This document shows positions 9,870 to 16,104 of a stretch of 26,376 nt of DNA, in pieces (position 1 is the stretch's first letter; each line of letters opens with the position of its first letter). The stretch is from Streptomyces rubellomurinus (GTDB lineage Bacteria > Actinomycetota > Actinomycetes > Streptomycetales > Streptomycetaceae), in contig NZ_JZKH01000100.1 in assembly GCF_000961885.1 (NCBI RefSeq), forward strand, positions 1 through 26,376, in the 5' to 3' direction. A program made the translations under genes and the position numbers. The notes beneath the pieces were generated by a model. The model did not search any database and was not told the DNA's origin. It was given only the letters and a program-made list of their open reading frames with translations.

Positions 9870-11153
9870 TCAAAAAGACGCATGCGGTGACCGGATCTCA
9901 GGGGTGAACTCGACCGGAAGTTCACGCAGCCCCCGCATGATCAGGCCACCCCGCCAGCGCAGTTCCTCCGGCTTTTCGGCCAACCGCAGGTCCGGCAGCC
10001 GGGACAGCAGCGTGGCCAGCGCGGCCCGCCCCTCCAACCGGGCCAGCGGGGCGCCGATGCAGTAGTGGATGCCGTGCCCGAACCCCAGGTGCGGATTGTC
10101 CGCCCGGGCCAGGTCCAGGGTGTTCTCGTCGGCGAACCGGGCCGGATCGCGGTCCGCCGCCGCCAGCACCACCAGCACCGGATCGCCCACCGGGATGTCC
10201 ACCCCGCCGATCGACAGCGGCTTCGTCGCGAACCGCCACGTCGCCAGCTCCACCGGCCCGTCGTAGCGCAGGAGTTCCTCGATCCCGGTCTCCAACAGCC
10301 CGCTCTCGCCCCGGGCCACCGACTCCTGCAGCAGCCGGCGCTGCTCCGGGTTGCGCAGCAGCGCGTACGTGCCGTTGCCGATCAGGTTGACGGTCGTCTC
10401 GAAACCGGCGAACAGGAGGATGAACGCCATCGCGGCGGCCTCGTTCTCGGTCAGGTGCTCACCGTGGTCGCTCGCCCGGATCAGGCCCGAGATCAGGTCG
10501 TCCCCGAGGTCCGCCCGCTTGCGGTGGATCAGCTCCAGCAGGTACGCGCGGATCTGCTTCACCGCCCGCCCCACGCCGCCGCGTTGGCCGCCGCCCTGGC
10601 CCGGCTTCGTGTGTCGCAGCATCATGCCGGCCCAGTCCCGGAAGTCGTCCTGGTCCTCGGCCGGCACGCCCAGCAGGTCGCAGATCGCATAGATGGGGAG
10701 CGGGAAGGCGAACTCGTGGATCAGGTCCGCCGAGCCGCGCTGCGCGAAGCCGTCGATCAGCCGGTCGGTGAGCTGCTGCACCCTCGGCTCGAACTCGGCC
10801 ACCCGGCGCGGGGTGAACGCCTTCGACACCAGGCGGCGCAGCCGGGTGTGGTCCGGCGGGTCGATGTTCAGCAGGTGCGTCATCAGGTCCGCCTGCCGCT
10901 CCCCCGGGATGCCCACCCGGCCGGTGCGGTGCGCCTGCTCGCTGTGGTGCGCCGGGTTCTTCGACAGCCGGCCGTCCGCCAGCGCCTGCCGGGCGTCCGC
11001 GTACCGCGTCACCAGCCAGGCCTCCACCCCGCTGGGCAGCGTGGTGCGGTGCACCGGGGCGTGCTCGCGCAGCCAGGCGTAGGCCGGGTACGGGTCGGCG
11101 GCGAACTCCCAGGTGAAGAGCTGCGGGGCGGGGGCGTCGGGCTGAGCAGGCAT
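9870..11153 (-). CDS. Cytochrome P450
   Basis: Encodes 427 residues, a typical soluble bacterial (class I) P450 that would take electrons from ferredoxin to hydroxylate a small molecule. Motifs seen: I-helix oxygen-activation motif AGFETT with Glu252-Thr253, K-helix ExxR at Glu293-Arg296, the substrate/heme segment around LATWRFATKPLSIGGVDIPVGDPV, and the heme loop FGHGIHYCIGAPLARLE with Cys365 as heme ligand. The overall pattern resembles the CYP107-type family abundant in Streptomyces; the substrate cannot be told. ATG at 11153 begins MPAQPDAPAP; the open frame beyond it (towards 11738) is shadow of the gene on the other strand. No clear ribosome site exists; TACCGT ends six bases before the ATG, so a leaderless mRNA is possible. 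It is not in an operon. Confidence 0.95.
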   Translation of the reverse strand: MPAQPDAPAPQLFTWEFAADPYPAYAWLREHAPVHRTTLPSGVEAWLVTRYADARQALADGRLSKNPAHHSEQAHRTGRVGIPGERQADLMTHLLNIDPPDHTRLRRLVSKAFTPRRVAEFEPRVQQLTDRLIDGFAQRGSADLIHEFAFPLPIYAICDLLGVPAEDQDDFRDWAGMMLRHTKPGQGGGQRGGVGRAVKQIRAYLLELIHRKRADLGDDLISGLIRASDHGEHLTENEAAAMAFILLFAGFETTVNLIGNGTYALLRNPEQRRLLQESVARGESGLLETGIEELLRYDGPVELATWRFATKPLSIGGVDIPVGDPVLVVLAAADRDPARFADENTLDLARADNPHLGFGHGIHYCIGAPLARLEGRAALATLLSRLPDLRLAEKPEELRWRGGLIMRGLRELPVEFTPEIRSPHASF

Positions 11154-11337
11154 GGGTCGACGGTATCCGGTGAGCGGGGCGCGGACGGCGCGCGAACGGC
11201 GCGCGGACCGTCCGCGAGCCGTGTGCGGAGCGCGTGCGGGGCACGCCTCGACACCCGGTGCCGGGCCGTGCCCGCTTCTTGGACAGCTCTTGGAGTTACG
11301 GCGGGCGTGAGTCTGGTCACCTGCGGGGTAATTCCTG

Positions 11338-11365
11338 TTGCGGAGGGTCAGGACGTGCCTACGAT
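11338..11365 (+). promoter_or_regulatory. Candidate promoter within an inverted repeat, before the small Rossmann-like gene
   Basis: TTGCGG (11338-11343), 16-bp spacer and TACGAT (11360-11365) form a plausible promoter. It overlaps the inverted repeat TGCGGAGG (11339-11346) / CCTCCGCA (11366-11373), whose arms flank the -10 box, so a repressor could cover it. The leader to ATG 11421 would be about 48 bases. Confidence 0.4.
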
Positions 11366-11420
11366 CCTCCGCAGTACGCGTGGGCGCCGGTGCGGTGTCG
11401 CCCACAGGGAGGAGCAGACC

Positions 11421-11846
11421 ATGCGGGTCGCCGGGGCAGTCGTCGTCATCGCGGTACTCGACGGCGGGTCGGGGTCCGACCTCGCCCGCCGGCTCACCGC
11501 GGCCGGCGCCGCCGGGATGCTGATCGCCGACCAGCACGTCGGCGTCGCCGAGGACCTCGCCGCCGAGCTCGACCGCACGGGCTGCCCCGTCGTCGGCGTC
11601 AGCGGAGACGTCCGCCGGCCCAGCGACGTCGCCGCCATCGTCGACACCGCCGAGAAGCACCTCGGCCCGATCGACCTGTTCTGCGTCGCCGGCCCGGACG
11701 GCGAGCGGATCGTCTCCCTCGCCGACCTGCCCGCCCACCTCGACCTGGAGCGGCTGGCCGAGCTCCTCGCCCTCGTCGGCGACGCCATCGCCGAGGTCGT
11801 CCCGCCGCAGCGGCGCCCCGCCGGGCGCACCGCCACGGCGGCCTGA
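11421..11846 (+). CDS. Small short-chain-dehydrogenase-like Rossmann protein, probably not catalytic
   Basis: Encodes 141 residues. The pattern follows the N-terminal half of a short-chain dehydrogenase: a first beta strand VVVIAVLDGGSGSDLARRLTAAGA, an acidic end of strand two (LIADQHVG), the GDVRRPSDVAAIVDTAEKHLGPIDLFCVAG segment corresponding to the usual D-V...FGxxDxLVNNAG, then a divergent tail. The glycine-rich TGxxxGIG motif is degraded to LDGGSGSD, NNAG is changed to CVAG, and the catalytic Ser and YxxxK are absent because the protein ends first. ATG 11421 follows a GGGAGGAG site by six bases. It converges on mazG with ten bases between the stop codons. It may be a pseudoenzyme or a decaying fragment; codon use is normal, which favours a maintained protein. 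Confidence 0.75.
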   Translation: MRVAGAVVVIAVLDGGSGSDLARRLTAAGAAGMLIADQHVGVAEDLAAELDRTGCPVVGVSGDVRRPSDVAAIVDTAEKHLGPIDLFCVAGPDGERIVSLADLPAHLDLERLAELLALVGDAIAEVVPPQRRPAGRTATAA

Positions 11847-11856
11847 CTCCCGCTCG

Positions 11857-12888
11857 CTACTCCGCCGGCTCCAGGCCCTCGGCCGCGCGCACCGCGTCCC
11901 GGTAGCCGCGCGCCGCCGAGCGCAGCGCCGCGTCCACGTCCACCCCGGCGTCGTGCGCCCGCTGCGCCACCGCGAGCAGCAGCCGGCCCGCCGACTCCGC
12001 GGTCAGCTCCGCCTCCGCCGGCAGCTCGTACGGCTCGTCCGGCACGCCCGTGAAGCCCGCCCGCCGCACCCGGGACACCAGCTTCGCCGCGTACGCCAGC
12101 GCCGGCAGCCCGGCCGGCACGCCGTCCAGGACGGACTCGCGGTCCGCCTTCTCGGCCGCCTTCAGCTGCTCCCAGTTCGCCTCCACCTCGGCGGCGCCGT
12201 CCGCCTCGACGTCCCCGAACACGTGCGGGTGCCGGTAGACCAGCTTGTCCACGATGTCCCCGGCCACGTCGTCGACCGAGAACGGCTCCTCCGGGTGCTC
12301 CTCGGCGATCCGGGAGTGGAAGAACACCTGCAGCAGGACGTCGCCCAGCTCCTCGCGCAGCGTCTCGCGGTCCCCCGCCTCGATCGCCTCGACCAGCTCG
12401 TACGCCTCCTCCACCAGGTACTTCACCAGGCTCTCGTGCGTCTGCTCGGCGTCCCACGGGCAGCCGCCGGGCGACCGCAGCCGGTCCATCACCGTCACCA
12501 GGTCCAGCAGCCGCGAGCCCGGCAGGTCGTACGAACCCGGCAGCACCTCGATCTCCGGCACCTCCCCGGCGTGCTCCACCGCGAGCCGCGCCAGGGCGTC
12601 CGTCAGCCCCGGATCGCCGTCCACGCCGCCCAGCCACACCGTGGGCCCGCCCGCGGCCGGCTGCCCGGTCAGCAACCGGGCCAACGACGGCGCCGACTCC
12701 GCCGCCACGACCTCCACCTCGACCCCGGCCTGCCGCACCGCCGCCACCTGCGGATGCCCGGCGTCCCCCACCAGCACCCGCCCGGCCGACCGCAACGCCT
12801 CCCACGCCGGCCACGACAACAGGCCAGGAGCCACCCGGTGGGTGGTGGTCAGCAGAATCAACTTCGCGCCCGGAACATTCGTCGTCAC
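11857..12888 (-). CDS. mazG: Nucleoside triphosphate pyrophosphohydrolase MazG
   Basis: Encodes 343 residues. The C-terminal two thirds is a MazG domain: DLVTVMDRLRSPGGCPWDAEQTHESLVKYLVEEAYELVEAIE, with the metal-binding EExxE set (Glu160, Glu161, Glu164) and the ExxxD partner in EELGD (Glu180-Asp183), then KLVYRHPHVFGDV. The enzyme hydrolyses (d)NTPs to NMP and pyrophosphate, cleaning the nucleotide pool and affecting ppGpp-related stress. The N-terminal 115 residues (LILLTTTHRVAPGLLSWPAWEAL) resemble a reduced tetrapyrrole-methylase-like domain found in longer MazG proteins. The start is GTG at 12888 with no ribosome site; TAGGTT ends six bases before it, so the message may be leaderless. 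A palindromic repeat array begins 25 bases upstream. Confidence 0.95.
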   Translation of the reverse strand: MTTNVPGAKLILLTTTHRVAPGLLSWPAWEALRSAGRVLVGDAGHPQVAAVRQAGVEVEVVAAESAPSLARLLTGQPAAGGPTVWLGGVDGDPGLTDALARLAVEHAGEVPEIEVLPGSYDLPGSRLLDLVTVMDRLRSPGGCPWDAEQTHESLVKYLVEEAYELVEAIEAGDRETLREELGDVLLQVFFHSRIAEEHPEEPFSVDDVAGDIVDKLVYRHPHVFGDVEADGAAEVEANWEQLKAAEKADRESVLDGVPAGLPALAYAAKLVSRVRRAGFTGVPDEPYELPAEAELTAESAGRLLLAVAQRAHDAGVDVDAALRSAARGYRDAVRAAEGLEPAE

Positions 12889-12894
12889 CCCTCG

Positions 12895-12935
12895 AACCTA
12901 CCCGCCCCCAGCGGAAGTCGACCCGGCCGACTTCC
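12895..12935 (-). promoter_or_regulatory. Candidate leaderless mazG promoter overlapped by palindrome P1
   Basis: TAGGTT (12900-12895, minus) stands six bases before the mazG GTG, the geometry expected for a leaderless transcript. The matching -35 position, 17-18 bases further up, falls inside the first palindrome of the array (12913-12935). The -35 sequence itself is poor. If the palindrome binds a protein, it would directly affect mazG transcription. Confidence 0.35.
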
Positions 12936-13551
12936 TGCTCCCCGGGCCCGCCGCATCCGGGCGCTGCCCGGCACCGGCTTCACAGAAAGTCGGGCCCACC
13001 GACTTCCCACTCCCGGGCTCGCCGCTCCCCGGCACACGCCCAACGCACCCAGGCCCGAGCCACAACTGGCAAAGCCCGCGCGGCACAGGAAGTCGAACCG
13101 GCCGACCTCTCGCGCGCGATCCGAACGGGGCCGGGCCGCACCCGACCAGGCTGGCGCAGGAAGTCGGCCCGGCCGACTTCCTACTCCCCGGGCCCGCCAC
13201 ACACGGGGGCTACCCAGCTTCACAGGAAGTCGGGCCCACCGACTTCCCACTCCCGGGCTCGCCACTCCCCGGCACACGCCCAACGCACCCAGGCCCGAGC
13301 CACGACTGGCAGAGCCCACTCGGCACAGGAAGTCGGGCTGGTCGACTTCCTGCTCCCCGGGCCCGCCGCATCCGGGCGCTGCCCGGCACCGGCCTCACAG
13401 GAAGTCGGGCCCACCGACTTCCCACTCCCCCGGGCCCGCCGCACACGGGGGCCACTCGGCAACGCTTCTCCCTCTCCGCGAGTGCGCCACACAGGCAGTG
13501 GGCAGCAGGGAGCGGACCACTCAGCACAGGAAGTCGAACCGGCCGACTTCC
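12913..13551. repeat. Array of eight 23-bp interrupted palindromes filling the mazG-kinase gap
   Basis: Eight copies of GGAAGTCG-N7-CGACTTCC occur at 12913-12935, 12985-13007, 13088-13110, 13159-13181, 13225-13247, 13328-13350, 13400-13422 and 13529-13551. The centre is CCGGC-like (copies 1, 3, 4, 8, with 6 a variant) or GGCCCAC (2, 5, 7). Copy 2 has one arm change and copy 3 has two. The spacers are also repeated: the 49-base spacer 1-2 recurs after copy 6 with about one change, and the 80-base spacer 2-3 recurs between copies 5 and 6 with a few changes. The array fills nearly all of the 681-base gap, from 25 bases before the mazG start to 18 bases beyond the kinase stop. Each unit can form an 8-bp hairpin. 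Function is unknown: protein-binding sites, REP-like elements and transcript-end hairpins are all possible. Confidence 0.92.
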
Positions 13552-13569
13552 TGTGCCGCGCGGGGTTCG

Positions 13570-15231
13570 TCAGTGAGGGGTCGGGGGCCAGGGGGTGGAG
13601 TGGTGGGGGTGGAGGGTGTCGAGGGATTGGCGGAGGCGGCGGACGGCGGGGTGGTGGGGGCCGTCGCGGCGTTCGCGTTCGAGGAGGAGCTGGAGCAGCC
13701 ACTGCCAGGCGTGCTGGGGGTCGCCGGCGGCGGCGAGGTGGAGGCCGATGCGTTCGCGCAGGTCGTAGGCCCGTTCGGGGTCGGGGTCCTCGGCGTGGGC
13801 GGCGAGCAGGGCCTGGTACTCGGCGAGGGCTTCCGGGCCGTGGCCGAGCTGGTCGAGGCAGATGGCCGCGCGGTAGCGGTGGTCGAGGCCCTGGGGCCCG
13901 TGCGGTCCGCCCTCGGCGGTGGCGGCGAGGCGCCGGTACTCGGGGAGGGCCTGCTGGGGGTGCCCCTGGTGGAGGAGGGTGCGGGCGTAGATGGTCCGGA
14001 TGGTGCGGACGAGCGGTGCGGCCGCGCCCTGCTCGGCCTCGACGCGGGGCAGCAGGCGGGCCGCGAGGTCGAGGACCTCGGCGTGGCGCCCGGCGTCGAC
14101 CAGGTCGGAGAGCCGGGCGCACTCGGCCGCCAGGTCGGGGCCTGCGGCAGCGCCGGACGGAGGCGCCGGAGGCGCCGGGGGAACAACAGGGACGGGCGGC
14201 ACCAGGAACGGGCGCGGCTCCGGCGGGGCCGGCGCTGCGGCCGCCACGGCGGCCGGCTGCGGCTGGTGCGGGTAGCGGAACGGCCGTACGGGGTCGGGCA
14301 GCGCCGTGAACCGGGGCTGCGGGGCTGCGGCGGCCGGGGGCAGCAGCGGGAGCAGCCGCCCGTACACGGCCCGGGCGTCGGCCGGGCGGTCGGCGGGCTG
14401 CTTGGCGAGCAGGTCGAGGACGAGCCGTTCGAGCGTCGGCGGCACGTCCGGCCGCAGGTCGCGCAGCGGGACGGGCGGTTCGTCGACGTGCCGGCGCAGG
14501 ATGCCGAGGGCGGTGGGCGCCCGGAACGGCTCCTCGCCCGAGAGCATCTCGTGCAGCAGGCAGCCCAGCGCGTACAGGTCGCTGCGCGGGTCGGTGGTGG
14601 CGGCGAGGGCCTGTTCGGGGGCCATGTACGCGGGGCTGCCGATCGGCACCCCGGTGAGGGTGAGGCGGGTCGTCTCGGTGTCGAGGGCGGTGGCGATGCC
14701 GAGGTCGAGCAGGACGGTGCGGCCATCCTCCCGGACCATCACGTTGCTCGGTTTGAGGTCGCGGTGGACCACCGGGACGGCGTGGACGGCGGCCAGCGCC
14801 GCGCACAGCTGGGCGGCGACGGCCACCGCCCGCTCGATCGGGAACGGCGCGTCCTCGGCGATGAGGTCGGCGAGGCTGACACCGGGGACGCGCTGCATGA
14901 CCAGGTACAGCTCGCCCTCCTCCTCCCCGGCGTCGAAGACGGTGACCAGCCCGGGGTGGTCGAGCGCGGCCGTGACCCGGCACTCGCGCAGGAAGCGGCG
15001 ACGCAACTCGTCGCCGTGGCGGCGGCGTTCGGAGGCCGTACCGGTGCCGGTGACGGTGCCGATACCGCTGCCGGTGCCGGTGCCGGGCAGCAGGTGCTCG
15101 GGGCGCAGCAGTTTGACCGCGACCGTACGGTGCAGGCGCTCGTCCCGGCCGGCCCAGACCTGGCCCATGCCGCCGTGGCCGATCTTCTCGGTGAGCCGGT
15201 AGCGTCCGGCGATCAGCCGGGGAGCGGTCAC
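13570..15231 (-). CDS. Serine/threonine protein kinase with C-terminal TPR-like domain
   Basis: Encodes 553 residues. The Hanks-type kinase domain is about residues 11-290: P-loop GHGGMGQV (18-25), Lys40 in AVKLL, helix-C Glu83, catalytic loop HRDLKPSN with Asp158, DLG at 176-178, then SPAYMAPE. All catalytic residues are present. A Gly-Thr repeat (residues 50-65) is inserted between strand 3 and helix C. A proline-rich linker follows, and the last 180 residues are helical with TPR-like spacing (RTIYARTLLHQGHPQQALPEYRRLAA, then DHRYRAAICLDQLGHGPEALAEYQALL). No transmembrane helix is seen, so it is probably cytosolic. The GTG at 15231 overlaps the TGA of the upstream membrane protein gene, so the pair is coupled and the two products may work together. 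Open frame upstream of 15231 is shadow of that gene. Confidence 0.93.
   Translation of the reverse strand: MTAPRLIAGRYRLTEKIGHGGMGQVWAGRDERLHRTVAVKLLRPEHLLPGTGTGSGIGTVTGTGTASERRRHGDELRRRFLRECRVTAALDHPGLVTVFDAGEEEGELYLVMQRVPGVSLADLIAEDAPFPIERAVAVAAQLCAALAAVHAVPVVHRDLKPSNVMVREDGRTVLLDLGIATALDTETTRLTLTGVPIGSPAYMAPEQALAATTDPRSDLYALGCLLHEMLSGEEPFRAPTALGILRRHVDEPPVPLRDLRPDVPPTLERLVLDLLAKQPADRPADARAVYGRLLPLLPPAAAAPQPRFTALPDPVRPFRYPHQPQPAAVAAAAPAPPEPRPFLVPPVPVVPPAPPAPPSGAAAGPDLAAECARLSDLVDAGRHAEVLDLAARLLPRVEAEQGAAAPLVRTIRTIYARTLLHQGHPQQALPEYRRLAATAEGGPHGPQGLDHRYRAAICLDQLGHGPEALAEYQALLAAHAEDPDPERAYDLRERIGLHLAAAGDPQHAWQWLLQLLLERERRDGPHHPAVRRLRQSLDTLHPHHSTPWPPTPH
15037..15084. repeat. Gly-Thr coding microsatellite inside the kinase gene
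   Basis: About 48 bases made of repeats close to GGTGCC/GGTACC encode the stretch GTGTGSGIGTVTGTGT at kinase residues 50-65. The repeat is in frame and degenerate at the DNA level. It is likely to vary in length between strains. Confidence 0.75.
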
Positions 15232-15857
15232 GACCGGCCCTCGCGGGACTGACGGCGCAGCAGTTCGCCGAGCTCCCGCAGGTCGTGGGCGGTCTCGGCG
15301 GTCGGCGCGGCGGGCGGGGGCGGAGTCTGCGCGTAGGGGGCCGCCGGGGCGCCGTAGCCGGGCACGGTCGGCGCGTACGGCGAGGCGTAGGGCCGGCCCT
15401 GCGGCGGCGGGTACGACGGGAACGCCTGCGGCGTGGGGCGGCCCGCCTCCCAGACCGCGCGGCGGTCCATCAGCAGGAAGTGCGGCGTCGGCGTCAGCCA
15501 CAGCACGATCAGGGTGATCTGGCCGGTGAGGTCGGCGGTCGGGTCCTTCAGGCCGCCCGCGATCCCGGCGGAGACGAAGAGCGTCAGCAGCAGCCCGCAG
15601 AACACGACGGCGCCGAGGACGTCGTACGCCCGCCGCCGCCGGACCGCCAGCAGCAGGGACGGGACGGCGCCGAGCAGGCCGGCGGTCAGCAGCGGGGCGA
15701 GGGCGCAGAGCACGCGCGCGACCGTCCCGAACCGGCCCGGTATCGGCGCCGGTACCGCTGCCGGTGGAGCGGGCGGCCCGGCGGTCGGGAGCGGCCCCGG
15801 AGCGTACGGCGTGCCACCGGGCGGCGATCCGAACGGCCCGGGGTACTGCCCTGCCAT
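15228..15857 (-). CDS. Proline-rich small membrane protein
   Basis: Encodes 209 residues with a cytosolic-type N-terminus rich in P, G and A (MAGQYPGPFGSPPGG), then three predicted membrane segments: VARVLCALAPLLTAGLLGAVPSLLLAV followed by RRRR, VLGAVVFCGLLLTLFVSAGIAG, and ITLIVLWLTPTPHFLLM. A second proline- and tyrosine-rich tail ends in a short charged helix (TAHDLRELGELLRRQSREGRS). Similar small proteins accompany Ser/Thr kinases in Streptomyces, but I do not recognise a named family. ATG 15857 has a CAGGAGCG site. Its stop codon overlaps the kinase GTG start, so the two are co-translated; it could anchor or be phosphorylated by the kinase, which is inference from position only. Confidence 0.8.
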   Translation of the reverse strand: MAGQYPGPFGSPPGGTPYAPGPLPTAGPPAPPAAVPAPIPGRFGTVARVLCALAPLLTAGLLGAVPSLLLAVRRRRAYDVLGAVVFCGLLLTLFVSAGIAGGLKDPTADLTGQITLIVLWLTPTPHFLLMDRRAVWEAGRPTPQAFPSYPPPQGRPYASPYAPTVPGYGAPAAPYAQTPPPPAAPTAETAHDLRELGELLRRQSREGRS

Positions 15858-15974
15858 GTGCGCTCCTGAGCTGGTGGGAACCGATGCCGACCGTGGTGCG
15901 GACGACCCGGCCCACCGTACCGCCCGGCCGGGCCGCCACGGAGGGCTTCCGTCCGGTCGACACCTCGCCGATAC

Positions 15975-15996
15975 CGAGCCGGTGTTGAGCCGGTGT
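15975..15996. repeat. Tandem 11-bp repeat upstream of the membrane protein-kinase operon
   Basis: CGAGCCGGTGT (15975-15985) is followed directly by TGAGCCGGTGT (15986-15996). On the minus strand this is a direct repeat ACACCGGCTC about 120 bases before the membrane-protein ATG. One helical turn per copy would suit an activator dimer, but no promoter boxes are obvious. Confidence 0.5.
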
Positions 15997-16104
15997 CAGC
16001 CCCGCCCCGACCGGCAACGATTCAGGCCCCGGCGGCGCCACGGCACCGGAGGCCGGAGCGCCCGTCCCGGACCGGGCGAGAGCCGCGCCCCGGTCGGCGC
16101 CGGC

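Noticed and set aside
12913..13551. CRISPR array
   Set aside because: Spacers are themselves repeated and range from 43 to 106 bases, the repeat is a varying palindrome, and no cas gene is present.
11953..15252. 1099-residue plus-strand open frame across the repeat array and kinase
   Set aside because: Arginine/proline-rich shadow in very GC-rich DNA, crossing a non-coding array; opposing mazG and kinase genes are clearly real.
15232..16041. Long N-terminal extension of the kinase
   Set aside because: It is a frame-shifted shadow of the upstream membrane-protein gene; the GTG at 15231 fits the kinase fold and the gene overlap.
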